64,000 nucleotides of DNA, from NCBI RefSeq assembly GCF_042677005.1, contig NZ_JBHTIF010000001.1:620001-684000 (forward strand), written 5' to 3'. The stretch comes from Lysobacter_I brunescens (GTDB lineage: Bacteria; Pseudomonadota; Gammaproteobacteria; Xanthomonadales; Xanthomonadaceae). This document shows, piece after piece, positions 27,139 through 35,841 of this stretch (positions are counted from its first letter, which is position 1; each line of letters starts with the position of its first letter). The position numbers and the translations under genes were made by a program. The notes below the pieces were generated by a model that worked only from the letters and a program-made list of their open reading frames with translations, did no database searches and was not told where the DNA came from.

Positions 27139-28287
27139 ATGAAAGTCCTGCTCACCAACTTCCACGAAGGCGACGGCGGCGGCCACACCACCTACCTGAT
27201 GGCGCTGGCGCGCGGATTGAACGCACGCCACGAGATCCACGTCGCCGCGCCGGCGACCAGCCGGCTGCATCGCGAAGCCGCTGCGCTCGATAGCGTGCAC
27301 GCGTTGGCGCAGCCGTTCCCGAACGGCCTGTCGAAATTCCTCGCAAGCCTGCGCGCGCGGCGCCAACTGCACGACTACCTGCGCCGGCACGCCTTCGACA
27401 TCGTCCACGTCAACGGTTCGGCCGATCATCGCCTGGTGCTGTCGGCCTGTCGCGGTCTCGCGCGGCGCCCGAAGATCGTGTTCACCAAGCACAATTCGAA
27501 GCCCGCGACCGGCTTCACCCATCGCCTGCGCGCGAAACGCACCGACCTGGCGATCGCGGTCAGCGATGCCACCCTGCGCGAGCTGCAGGCCACGCCCTAC
27601 GCCGCCTGCGCGCCGCGCACGATCCGCAACGGCGTCGACATCCGCCACTACGCACCCTGGCCTGCCGACGAGGCACGCATCGAGCGCGACCGCTGGTGCG
27701 GGCCCGACGACCTGCTGCTCGGCAGCAACGCCGGCACCGCCGCGCACAAGGGCTGGATGGATCTGGTCGAGGCTCTGGCGACGCTGCCGCCGGAACGCCG
27801 CGCGCGCGTGCATGTCCTGCTCTGCGGCAAGCCACCGACCGCGGAACAGACCGCGCGCATCGCCGCGCTCGGCCTGGATGTGCAGGTCCACTTCGCCGGC
27901 CTGCTGTCGGACGTGCGTCCGATGATTGCCGCGATCGACGTCGGCTTCGTGCTGTCGTACGCGGTCGAAACGATTTCCTTCGCCTGCCGCGAAATGATGG
28001 CGATGGGCAAGCCGGTGCTGGTCAGCGATTACGCCGGCCTGCCCGAGAACATCGAGGCCGGTGTCGACGGCTGGATCGTGCCAGTGCGCGACCGCGACGC
28101 GATCGCCCGTGCCGTCTCCGCCCTGCTCGATGGACGCGACCGCCTGCACGCGATGGGAGTCGCCGCGCGCACCAAGGCCGAGCGCGCATTCGGCCTGGAA
28201 CACTTCGTCGATGCCACCGAGGCCGCCTACGTGGCCCTGCTGCCGTCGGCAGCCGCGCCCGGGTCCGGGAGCCCGCCCGGGCGCTGA
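27139..28287 (+). CDS. GT4 family glycosyltransferase
   Basis: 382 residues with a GT-B fold. N-terminal acceptor domain begins MKVLLTNFHEGDGGGHTTYL; the donor domain has NAGTAAHKGWMDLVEAL, VHFAGLLSDVRPMIAAIDVG and the EX7E-type block SYAVETISFACREMMAMGKP, followed by LVSDYAGLPENI. It follows the GT2 gene by 16 bases and is probably in the same operon, so it likely extends the same surface glycan. The sugar and acceptor cannot be told from sequence. Confidence 0.88.
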   Translation: MKVLLTNFHEGDGGGHTTYLMALARGLNARHEIHVAAPATSRLHREAAALDSVHALAQPFPNGLSKFLASLRARRQLHDYLRRHAFDIVHVNGSADHRLVLSACRGLARRPKIVFTKHNSKPATGFTHRLRAKRTDLAIAVSDATLRELQATPYAACAPRTIRNGVDIRHYAPWPADEARIERDRWCGPDDLLLGSNAGTAAHKGWMDLVEALATLPPERRARVHVLLCGKPPTAEQTARIAALGLDVQVHFAGLLSDVRPMIAAIDVGFVLSYAVETISFACREMMAMGKPVLVSDYAGLPENIEAGVDGWIVPVRDRDAIARAVSALLDGRDRLHAMGVAARTKAERAFGLEHFVDATEAAYVALLPSAAAPGSGSPPGR

Positions 28288-28303
28288 TCTTCGAAAGGCC
28301 CGC

Positions 28304-28405
28304 TCAGCGGGCGCTCTTCTTCTCCTTCTTCTCCGCGCGCTTTTCCTTCAACGTCTTTTCCGGTTTCTTCTTTTCCTGCTTCTTCTGGTCCATGCCCTTG
28401 GCCAT
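28304..28405 (-). CDS. Small lysine/glutamate-rich basic protein
   Basis: 33 residues beginning MAKGMDQKKQEKKKPEK, with nearly all remaining residues Lys, Glu, Arg or Ala. A strong AGGAG site stands eight bases before the ATG, which supports translation. Very short basic proteins of this composition are recurrent in this bacterial family, but I know of no function; nucleic-acid or ribosome association would be a guess. A GCCCGC-TCA-GCGGGC hairpin (28298-28312) overlaps its stop and may terminate the convergent GT4 transcript. Confidence 0.7.
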   Translation of the reverse strand: MAKGMDQKKQEKKKPEKTLKEKRAEKKEKKSAR

Positions 28406-28474
28406 GGTGGACTCCTGTGTCGATGGATGGGTCCCCAGCGTACTGCCGAGGCGCCCAACCGGTAAACTGCGCGG

Positions 28475-30367
28475 ATGCCTATCCTGACCCTCAATGACGT
28501 CGATTTCGGCGTCGGCGGCCCGCTGCTGCTCGACGGCGTCGACCTCGCCATCGAAGCCGGCGAACGCATCGCCCTGATCGGCCGCAACGGCGCCGGCAAG
28601 TCCACCCTGCTGCGCCTGCTCGCCGGCGAACTCAAGCCCGACGACGGCGACATCCGCGCCGAGACCGGCGTGCGCATCGCGCGTCTGGAGCAGGAAGTGC
28701 CGCACGACGCCGCCGGCAGCGTGTTCGACGTGGTCGCCGCCGGCCTGGGCGACCTGGGCACGCTGCTCGCCGACTACCACCACCTCATCCACGCCGACGC
28801 GATCGACACCGATGCGCTGGCCGCCGTGCAGGCGAAGATCGAAGACGCCGGCGGCTGGTCGGTCGACCAGCGCGTGACCGAGACCCTCGCACGGCTGGAC
28901 CTGGACGGCGAGGCTGACTTCGGCCGGCTGTCCGGCGGCATGAAGCGGCGCGTGCTGCTGGCGCGCGCGCTGGTGTCGGCCCCGGACCTGCTGCTGCTCG
29001 ACGAACCCACGAACCATCTCGACATCGCCGCGATCGACTGGCTGGAAGGTTTCCTCAAGGCCTGGCCGGGCGCCGTGGTGTTCGTCACCCACGACCGCCG
29101 CTTCCTGCGCGCGCTGGCGACGCGGATCGTCGAGATCGATCGCGGCCAGCTGACCAGCTGGCCCGGCGACTGGAACAACTACCTGCGTCGCCGCGAGGAG
29201 CGCCTCAATGCCGAAGCGCAGGAGAACGCGCGCTTCGACAAGCTGCTCGCGCAGGAAGAGGTGTGGATCCGCCAGGGCATCAAGGCCCGTCGCACCCGCG
29301 ACGAAGGCCGTGTGCGACGCCTGAAGGCAATGCGCGACGAACGCGCGCAGCGTCGCGACCTCACCGGCAACGTGCGCATGGAAGTCGCGCAGGCCACCAG
29401 TTCCGGCAAGAAGGTGATCGAGGCGAAGGACGTGTCGTTCGCGTTCGGCGACCGCGCCCTGGTGAAGGACTTCTCGACGACGATCATGCGCGGCGACCGC
29501 ATCGGCCTGATCGGCGCCAACGGCAGCGGCAAGACCACGCTGCTCAAGCTGCTGCTGGGCGACCTCCAGCCGCAGTCGGGCGAGATCAAGGTCGGGACGC
29601 AGCTGCAGATCGCCTATTTCGACCAGTACCGCGCCACGCTGCGCGAGGACTGGAACGCGCTGGAGAACGTCGCCGAGGGCCGGGATTCGGTGACCATCAA
29701 CGGCCGCCAGAAGCACGCGATCGGCTACCTGCAGGATTTCCTGTTCACGCCGGAGCGCGCGCGCGCGCCGATCACCCGCCTGTCCGGCGGCGAGCGCAAC
29801 CGCCTGCTGCTGGCGAAGCTGTTCGCGCAGCCGTCGAACCTGCTGGTGATGGACGAACCGACCAACGACCTCGACGTCGAGACCCTGGAACTGCTGGAAG
29901 AGCTGCTCGGCGAATACGAAGGCACGCTGCTGCTGGTCAGCCACGACCGCGACTTCCTCGACAGCGTCGTGACCTCGACGCTGGTCATGCCCGATGCGGG
30001 TTCGAGCGACGGCATCATCGGCGAGTACGTCGGCGGCTACAGCGACTGGCTGCGCCAGCGAACCGCGAGCGGCGATGCTGCGAAGTCGGCTGCGAAAGCC
30101 TCAGAGCCGGCGAAAGCCGCGCCCGCGCCTGCAGCACCCGCCGCCGCGAAGCGCAAGCTCAGCTACAAGGAACAGCGCGAACTCGACGAGCTGCCGGCGC
30201 GCATCGAAGCGCTCGACGCGAAGATCGCGGAGATGACCGAGGCGATGAACGACCCGAGCTTCTTCCAGCGCGACCACGCCGCGATCAACGCGCACAACGC
30301 CGCGCTGGCGGCCGCGCAGGCCGAACTCGAACAGGCCTACGCGCGCTGGGAAGCGCTGGACTCCTGA
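28475..30367 (+). CDS. uup: ABC-F ATPase Uup
   Basis: 630 residues, two ABC ATPase domains in one soluble chain with no membrane part. Domain 1: Walker A GRNGAGKST (about 37), signature LSGGMKRR and Walker B LLLLDEPTNHLD. A basic linker helix (ARRTRDEGRVRRLKAMRDER) follows, then domain 2: GANGSGKTT, LSGGERNR and LLVMDEPTNDLD. The last ~90 residues form a charged coiled coil (KLSYKEQRELDELPARIEAL onwards) that in Uup binds DNA. Uup acts on ribosomes and in precise transposon excision. The C-terminal domain separates it from EttA, YbiT and YheS. Confidence 0.93.
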   Translation: MPILTLNDVDFGVGGPLLLDGVDLAIEAGERIALIGRNGAGKSTLLRLLAGELKPDDGDIRAETGVRIARLEQEVPHDAAGSVFDVVAAGLGDLGTLLADYHHLIHADAIDTDALAAVQAKIEDAGGWSVDQRVTETLARLDLDGEADFGRLSGGMKRRVLLARALVSAPDLLLLDEPTNHLDIAAIDWLEGFLKAWPGAVVFVTHDRRFLRALATRIVEIDRGQLTSWPGDWNNYLRRREERLNAEAQENARFDKLLAQEEVWIRQGIKARRTRDEGRVRRLKAMRDERAQRRDLTGNVRMEVAQATSSGKKVIEAKDVSFAFGDRALVKDFSTTIMRGDRIGLIGANGSGKTTLLKLLLGDLQPQSGEIKVGTQLQIAYFDQYRATLREDWNALENVAEGRDSVTINGRQKHAIGYLQDFLFTPERARAPITRLSGGERNRLLLAKLFAQPSNLLVMDEPTNDLDVETLELLEELLGEYEGTLLLVSHDRDFLDSVVTSTLVMPDAGSSDGIIGEYVGGYSDWLRQRTASGDAAKSAAKASEPAKAAPAPAAPAAAKRKLSYKEQRELDELPARIEALDAKIAEMTEAMNDPSFFQRDHAAINAHNAALAAAQAELEQAYARWEALDS

Positions 30368-30379
30368 CGCGCCCGGCTG

Positions 30380-30480
30380 TTGTAGAGCGGAGCTTGCTCC
30401 GCTCGGGCTTTCCCGTAAGAGGCATGAGCGGAGCAAGCTCCGCTCTACAAGAGCGCAGCGGGTCTTCGACCCGCTCTACA
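30380..30480. repeat. Cluster of three GTAG-type REP palindromes
   Basis: A perfect 25-bp inverted repeat (30380-30404 with 30426-30450, 21-base loop) is followed by a third hairpin (AGCGGGTC-TTC-GACCCGCT, 30457-30475). Each unit has a GTAG head (GTAGAGCGG-), is itself a small palindrome, and the three lie in +, -, - orientation. This is the layout of GTAG REP/BIME elements mobilised by RAYT transposases in Xanthomonadaceae. It sits between convergent uup and the GT39 gene. Confidence 0.8.
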
Positions 30481-30501
30481 GCGACGCGGAAACGGGCAGC
30501 C

Positions 30502-32208
30502 TCAATCGTCCTGCCCGTCCGCCTCGTTCTGGGTCTGCACGCCCGCAGGCACGCAATTCGCATCGGCGGCGGCGGCGGACACCAGCCACCAGCGGCGACG
30601 GTTGGAGACGCCGGCGAATTCCGCCTTCGACTTGTCAACGCACTGCGACAGCGCCGGCTCCTGCACCAGCAGCCACCGCGTCTCGGGTTTCTCGGCCTGC
30701 CAGCGCATGCCGCGCATCAACTGCTCGGGCCACAGCACCTTGAAGCCGAAGGTCGCCGCAGGGCGGTCGGCCATCAGCAGGTTCTGTTCCTTCCACGCGA
30801 CCAGGCCGAGCTCGGCATCTGGGCCGATGCGCTGGCCGACCGAGGTCATCAGGCCTCCGGCCGAGCTCGACGGATTGAGCAGCGGGTACGCGAGCACGCC
30901 GTACAGCACCCAGATGCCGCCGAGCGCCCAGAGCATCGCCGACACGCCGTTGCGCACGCGATGCCAGGCCGCAGCGCCCAGCGCGAAAGTACCCATCGCC
31001 ATCAGCATCGCGAACAGCGCATGGCCACCGTCGGTGAAGCCGCGATCGCTCATCAACTTCTGTTCGAACTTCGGATCGCCGAACCATATCGCCAGGCCCG
31101 CGCCGAGGAACACCACGCCGAACACCAGCGCGAAGCCGAAGCCGATCCGCTTCGCCCACAGCCGGCGCACGATGCCCGGCAGCAGCGGGCCCAGCGCGAG
31201 GCAGGCCATCGGCAGCGCGGGCATGATGTAGACATCGCGCTTGCCGCTGGGAATCGAGAAGAACAGGATGATCAGCGCCCACCACGCCAGCGGCAGCAGG
31301 TAGCGCGCATCGCGGCGGCGCAGGCGGCGTGCCCAGGCCGGGAATGCCCAGAGCAGCGCGAACATCGTCGGCAGCCAAGCGGTCGCCATCACCACGAAGT
31401 GGTAGTAAGGCGGCTGCGGGTGATCCCAGGATTTCGCGTAGCGCCCAGCAGTCTGCCGGAACAGGATGTCGTGGAGATACGCCTTGTACTCCGGATTGTC
31501 CTGGCTGAGCGCGGTGGTGACCATCGGTACCAGCCACAGCGCGGCGGCGAAGACGAAGGCGACCGGACCGAGCAGCAGGCGCCAGTCTTTCGCATGCACG
31601 CGCACGCGCGGCCAGTGCATGAACGAGGCGACCACCGCCGGGAGGATCATCAGCAGCGACAGCGCGCCGACGCCCTTGGTGATCGTGCCCAGCCCTGCCG
31701 CGAACCAGCCCAGTGTCCACAGCTTCCAGTTCGGCCCGCACAGCAGGTGGCGCAGCAGGCCGTAGTTCGCCAGGGTGATCCAGAACATCACCAGCGGATC
31801 GATCTGCGCCTTCTTGCTCTGGTAGGTGAACTGGAACGCGAACAGCAGCGCCCACGCCGCGTACAGGCCGACCTTGCGCGTCCACAGCCGGCGGCCGAGG
31901 TCGTACACGCACCACAGCGTGCCCAGCGCGGCCAACAGCGACGGCAGCAGGAAGGCGATCCGCCAGTTACCGAAGATCGTGTAGAAGGCGGCCTCGAACC
32001 ACATCAGCATCGGCGGCTTGTCCGAATACAGTTCGGTGCCGCGATGCGGGAACAGCCAGTCGCCGCTCTCGATCATCTGCTTGGCGACGAGGGTGAAGCG
32101 GGGTTCGTCCGAGGGCCAGGGATCGCGCAGGCCAAGCCCCGAACCGAGGATCAGCAGGGCGACGAAGAAGAACAGCCAGAACTCTCTGGAGGCGTGGGTC
32201 TTGAGCAT
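30502..32208 (-). CDS. ArnT-like (GT39/PMT family) membrane glycosyltransferase
   Basis: 568 residues with about a dozen transmembrane segments. Start MLKTHASREFWLFFFVALLI. The first periplasmic loop carries the family catalytic region: RDPWPSDEPRFTLVAKQMIE with the conserved acidic residue, then GTELYSDKPPMLMW and a later FTYQSKKAQIDPLVMF. The family uses lipid-linked sugars to glycosylate lipid A or proteins in the periplasm. The soluble C-terminal tail (~120 residues) is like that of ArnT enzymes. No arn operon is adjacent, so an aminoarabinose-transfer role is not established. Confidence 0.85.
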   Translation of the reverse strand: MLKTHASREFWLFFFVALLILGSGLGLRDPWPSDEPRFTLVAKQMIESGDWLFPHRGTELYSDKPPMLMWFEAAFYTIFGNWRIAFLLPSLLAALGTLWCVYDLGRRLWTRKVGLYAAWALLFAFQFTYQSKKAQIDPLVMFWITLANYGLLRHLLCGPNWKLWTLGWFAAGLGTITKGVGALSLLMILPAVVASFMHWPRVRVHAKDWRLLLGPVAFVFAAALWLVPMVTTALSQDNPEYKAYLHDILFRQTAGRYAKSWDHPQPPYYHFVVMATAWLPTMFALLWAFPAWARRLRRRDARYLLPLAWWALIILFFSIPSGKRDVYIMPALPMACLALGPLLPGIVRRLWAKRIGFGFALVFGVVFLGAGLAIWFGDPKFEQKLMSDRGFTDGGHALFAMLMAMGTFALGAAAWHRVRNGVSAMLWALGGIWVLYGVLAYPLLNPSSSAGGLMTSVGQRIGPDAELGLVAWKEQNLLMADRPAATFGFKVLWPEQLMRGMRWQAEKPETRWLLVQEPALSQCVDKSKAEFAGVSNRRRWWLVSAAAADANCVPAGVQTQNEADGQDD

Positions 32209-32261
32209 GGTCGAATGATACGGAGGCGGGGCCCCGACCGCGACCATGACGGCGCCGCGGG

Positions 32262-33557
32262 TCAACCGCGCTTGCGCACCCTGGCGTAGAAGAACCCGTC
32301 CATCCCGCCCTCGCCAGGCAGCCGCTGCCGGCCCGGGCCGTCGGCGTGGCCGAAGGCGTCGGACAGCGGCTCGACCACTGCGTCGGGGGTGCGGGCCAGG
32401 AAGGCCTCGACCTGGGCGGCGTTCTCGCGGCGCAGGATCGAGCAGGTGGCATAGACCAGCACCCCGCCGGGGGCGAGCACCGGCCACAGGGCATCGAGCA
32501 GCCAGGCCTGGGTCTCGACCAGCGCATCGATGTCGGCGGGCTTGCGGTGCAGGAGGATGTCCGGCTGGCGGCGCACGATGCCGGTCGCCGAACACGGCGC
32601 GTCGATCAGCACCGCGTCGAGCGGCGTGCCGTCCCACCACTTGCCGAGGTCGGCGGCATCGGCCGCCTTCAGCACGACGTGGCCGCCGGCACCGACGCGG
32701 CGCAGGGTCTCTTCGGTGCGGCGCAGGCGGCGCGCATCGACATCCAGCGCGATCAGGCGCAGCGACGGGTCGCGTTCGAGCAGGTGCGCAGCCTTGCCGC
32801 CAGGCGCGGCGCAGGCATCCAGCACCCGCGCGCCGGGCGGCGGCGCCAGCGCGTCAGCGACCGCCTGCGCGGACCCGTCCTGCACCGAAACATCGCCATC
32901 GGCGAAGCCGGGCAGGTCCGCGACCGCCATCGAATCGGCCAGGCGCAGCGCATCGGGCAAGGTCGCGTCAGTCTCCGCCTTGATGCCGGCCTCGCGCAGC
33001 CGTTCGCGATACGCATCACGCGTCGTCGCCTGCCGGTTCGCACGCAGCCACAGCGGCGCGGCAGCGGCGCTGGCGTCGAGAATGCCATCGGCCTGCGCTG
33101 GCCAATCGGCGCGCACCTCGGCGAGCAGCCAGTCCGGCCAGTTCGACGACGGGTCGGCCTTCGGCAGACCCTCACGCAGCGCGCGACGCAGCAGCGCATT
33201 GACCATGCCCGCCTGATGCGCACGACCCAGCGCACGCGCGGCCTCGACCGTGGCGTCCACGGCCGCATGCGCCGGCAAACCGAGCGCATCGATCTGCGCG
33301 AACCCGACGTAGAGCAATGCGCGCACCGGCTGGTCGCGTCCGCCCAGCGGCTTCGCCAGCCAAGCATCGAGCGCGGCGGCGTAGCGCGTGCGCTCGCGCA
33401 GCGCGGCGAAGCAGATCGCCTCGACCAGCGCGCGGTCGCGCGGATCCTCCAGCGTCGGCAATGCCTTGGAGAATTCGCCCTTCAGCGAACGGCCGCGATG
33501 CAGCACGGCATCGAGCACGCGCGCGGCGATGAGGCGGGAAGCGGTGCCGTCGGTCAT
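32262..33557 (-). CDS. rsmB: 16S rRNA (cytosine-967-C5)-methyltransferase RsmB
   Basis: 431 residues. An N-terminal NusB-like RNA-binding domain (roughly 1-150) is followed by the SAM-dependent methyltransferase. SAM site DACAAPGGKAAHLLE, then the catalytic pair: Cys in DAPCSATGIVRRQPD and Cys in YATCSILRREN. The start MTDGTASRLIAARVLD overlaps the small upstream gene by four bases. Last gene of the def-fmt-rsmB translation operon. Confidence 0.96.
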   Translation of the reverse strand: MTDGTASRLIAARVLDAVLHRGRSLKGEFSKALPTLEDPRDRALVEAICFAALRERTRYAAALDAWLAKPLGGRDQPVRALLYVGFAQIDALGLPAHAAVDATVEAARALGRAHQAGMVNALLRRALREGLPKADPSSNWPDWLLAEVRADWPAQADGILDASAAAAPLWLRANRQATTRDAYRERLREAGIKAETDATLPDALRLADSMAVADLPGFADGDVSVQDGSAQAVADALAPPPGARVLDACAAPGGKAAHLLERDPSLRLIALDVDARRLRRTEETLRRVGAGGHVVLKAADAADLGKWWDGTPLDAVLIDAPCSATGIVRRQPDILLHRKPADIDALVETQAWLLDALWPVLAPGGVLVYATCSILRRENAAQVEAFLARTPDAVVEPLSDAFGHADGPGRQRLPGEGGMDGFFYARVRKRG

Positions 33558-33802
33558 GGTGCGGTCTCGGCGTGCGCCACGCGTTCGAGCGCGTGTTCGG
33601 GAAACGAGGCGAGCCACGCCGTGGTGGCGTCGGGCTGGACGCATTCGACGAGGTACATGTCCGGCAGGCCGTCGGCGCTCAGGATCGACACGACGGCGCC
33701 GGTGTCGCCGATGGCGGGCGCACGCGCGCCGAGCCCCGTGCAGCCACGGCATCCGTCAAGCGAACGCACGCGGACCGCGTCGTATTCGCGGATCGCCGTC
33801 AT
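33554..33802 (-). CDS. Small DUF4926-like protein
   Basis: 82 residues, fitted between fmt and rsmB with four-base overlaps on both sides, so it is certainly translated if the operon is. MTAIREYDAVRVRSL, DTGAVVSILSADG and MYLVECVQPDATTAWLASFP give the short beta-barrel pattern of DUF4926-like proteins. A CRGC pair near residue 18-21 could bind metal. Function unknown. It is not a usual member of this operon. Confidence 0.7.
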   Translation of the reverse strand: MTAIREYDAVRVRSLDGCRGCTGLGARAPAIGDTGAVVSILSADGLPDMYLVECVQPDATTAWLASFPEHALERVAHAETAP

Positions 33803-34731
33803 CCGGCGGTCGCCAGCAGGTCGCGACGCGCGTTGAGGTAATCGGCGGCGGTGATCGCCTTGCCGCCTTCACGCTGCAGCGAGCGGATGCGCAGCGCGCC
33901 GTCGCCGCAGGCGATGTCGATGCCGTCGCGACCGGCGGCAATCACCCGCCCCGGCGACTGGTCGTGCGCAAGGTCCAGCGCCACCGCGCCATGGATGCGC
34001 ACGCGCTCGCCGGCGAGTTCGGCTTCGGCCACCGGCCACGGATTGAAGGCGCGGACCTTGTTGGCAAGCACGACCGCCGGCTGCGTCCAGTCGAGCTTCG
34101 CCTCGTGCTTGTCGAGCTTGTGCGCGTAGGTCACGCCCTCGGCCGGCTGCGGCACCGCAACCGGCACGATGTCCGCGCGCAGCAGCCCAAGGCCGTCGGC
34201 GAGCACCTGCGCACCGAGATCGGACAGACGATCGTGCAATTGGCCGCCGGTCTCCTGCGCGCCGATGTCGATGCGCTGCGACAGCAGCACCGGGCCGGTG
34301 TCCAGGCCTTTCTCCATGCGCATCAGGCAGACGCCGGTTTCGGTGTCACCGGCCTCGATCGCGCGCTGGATGGGTGCCGCGCCGCGCCAGCGCGGCAGGA
34401 GCGAGGCGTGGACGTTCCAGCAGCCGTGGGTCGGGATGTCCAGCACCTTCTGCGGCAGGATCAGGCCGTAGGCGACCACGACCATCAGGTCGGGCTTCAG
34501 CGCGCGCAGTGCATCGCGCGACACTTTCTCGCGCAGGGTTTCGGGCTGGAACACCTCGATCCCGCGCTGCAGCGCCTCGCGCTTCACCGGCGACGGCGTC
34601 AGCGCCCGCCCGCGCCCGGCCGGACGGTCCGGTTGCGTGTACACGGCCACGACCTCGCCGAACTTCGCGGCGGCGCGGAGACAGGGCACGGCGAACTCGG
34701 GCGTGCCGGCGAAGACGATGCGGAAGGTCAT
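33799..34731 (-). CDS. fmt: Methionyl-tRNA formyltransferase
   Basis: 310 residues. It formylates initiator Met-tRNA using 10-formyl-tetrahydrofolate. Start MTFRIVFAGTPEFAVPCL is the conserved N-terminus. The catalytic block NVHASLLPRWRGAAPIQRAI and MEKGLDTGPVL are intact. The C-terminal OB-like domain has NPWPVAEAEL and ends at DYLNARRDLLA. In-frame ATGs further upstream overlap the spacer and are not conserved. Confidence 0.97.
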   Translation of the reverse strand: MTFRIVFAGTPEFAVPCLRAAAKFGEVVAVYTQPDRPAGRGRALTPSPVKREALQRGIEVFQPETLREKVSRDALRALKPDLMVVVAYGLILPQKVLDIPTHGCWNVHASLLPRWRGAAPIQRAIEAGDTETGVCLMRMEKGLDTGPVLLSQRIDIGAQETGGQLHDRLSDLGAQVLADGLGLLRADIVPVAVPQPAEGVTYAHKLDKHEAKLDWTQPAVVLANKVRAFNPWPVAEAELAGERVRIHGAVALDLAHDQSPGRVIAAGRDGIDIACGDGALRIRSLQREGGKAITAADYLNARRDLLATAG

Positions 34732-34750
34732 GGCGAGACTGATTTCGGAC

Positions 34751-35197
34751 TCAAGCGTTGGATTGTTCTTCCGCACGTGCGTACGCCATTTCGGAGACCT
34801 TGCGGCTTCGATCGGCGCACAGTGCGGGGAGGAGTTTTGTGCGAACTTCGTCCGGCATATCGTTCAGCAGACAGGCTGCGCGAAAACGCACCCGAGCATC
34901 CCCATGTGCCCCGAGTTCGGCCCACAGCGATGCGGTTTCGGGAAAGGATGGGCCGCACTTGCGAAGCCAGGAAGCGGCCTGTTCCCAGACACCGCTTTTA
35001 CCCATCACGAAGGCATCGCGGATGGCATCCTGGAACGCAGCGGCCGCACCGATGCCATCGATGCGGTCATGTACGGCGTGGATGACGGCTGCGACAAGGG
35101 CCTTCTGATCGGAGTCGCGGACACGCGCGGTCGCATGCTTCGCCTCGTGCTCCCTGCCGAAGGTGAACATCCTCGATACCCCGATCGGCTCGCTCAC
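34751..35197 (-). CDS. HEAT-like hypothetical protein between def and fmt
   Basis: 148 residues, wholly helical by appearance. The C-terminal part looks like HEAT repeats (DARVRFRAACLLNDMPDEVR, then KLLPALCADRSRKVSEMAYA). Its ATG overlaps the def stop (ATGA) and it ends 19 bases before fmt, so it is in the operon. Codons are less G+C-rich than those of def and fmt. I do not recognise a family with known function; a scaffolding role in translation would be speculation. Confidence 0.65.
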   Translation of the reverse strand: MSEPIGVSRMFTFGREHEAKHATARVRDSDQKALVAAVIHAVHDRIDGIGAAAAFQDAIRDAFVMGKSGVWEQAASWLRKCGPSFPETASLWAELGAHGDARVRFRAACLLNDMPDEVRTKLLPALCADRSRKVSEMAYARAEEQSNA

Positions 35198-35709
35198 GCC
35201 GCCGAGCTGCGCCGCGCCTTCTCCAGCTTCTTGCGCACCTGCTCGCGCTTGAGCTGCGACAGGTAGTCGACGAAGAGCTTGCCTTCGAGATGGTCCATCT
35301 CGTGCTGGATGCAGATCGCCAGCAGGCCGTCGGCCTCGATCCGGAACGGCTGGCCGTCGCGGCCGTACGCCTGGACCGTGATCCGGTTGGCCCGGGTCAC
35401 GTCGGCGAAGATGCCGGGGACCGACAGGCAGCCCTCCTGGTAGACCTGGTGGCCGTCCTCTTCGACGATCTCGGGGTTGATGAAGACCAGGGGCTGGTCC
35501 TTCTCCTCGCTGATGTCGATGACCATGAACCGGCGGTGGTCGTCCACCTGGCTGGCGGCCAGACCGATGCCCGGCGCCTCGTACATGGTGTGAAACATGT
35601 CATCAATCCGCGCCTGGAAGTCGGCGTCGCCGATCCGCGAGGGGTCGACGGGCACCGCCTTGGTGCGCAGGCGGGGGTCCGGGAACTCGAGAATTGAGAG
35701 GAGCGTCAT
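35194..35709 (-). CDS. def: Peptide deformylase
   Basis: 171 residues. A cytoplasmic Fe/Zn hydrolase that removes the N-formyl group from nascent proteins. All three motifs are present: GIGLAA (47-52), EGCLSVP (92-98, metal-ligand Cys94) and QHEMDHLEG (135-143, ligands His136 and His140, catalytic Glu137). It is the first gene of the minus-strand operon and divergent from the LysM gene. Confidence 0.97.
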   Translation of the reverse strand: MTLLSILEFPDPRLRTKAVPVDPSRIGDADFQARIDDMFHTMYEAPGIGLAASQVDDHRRFMVIDISEEKDQPLVFINPEIVEEDGHQVYQEGCLSVPGIFADVTRANRITVQAYGRDGQPFRIEADGLLAICIQHEMDHLEGKLFVDYLSQLKREQVRKKLEKARRSSAA

Positions 35710-35769
35710 ATTTGTGACCGCGAAGGCGCGACAGGGCCCTCGAACCGGGACATTGTACCCGGTCCCGAC

Positions 35770-35800
35770 TTGCCAATAGCCGGGATTTGTGGGCTATAGT
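35770..35800 (+). promoter_or_regulatory. Candidate sigma70 promoter for the LysM gene
   Basis: TTGCCA (35770-35775) and TATAGT (35795-35800) are separated by 19 bases, slightly long. They lie about 42 bases before the ATG, and a GGGGAGCAAG ribosome site follows. The divergent def gene starts at 35709, so its promoter must share this interval. Confidence 0.45.
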
Positions 35801-35841
35801 GCCTGCGTTGTGTTGGGGAAAATCCCAAGGGGAGCAAGTAG

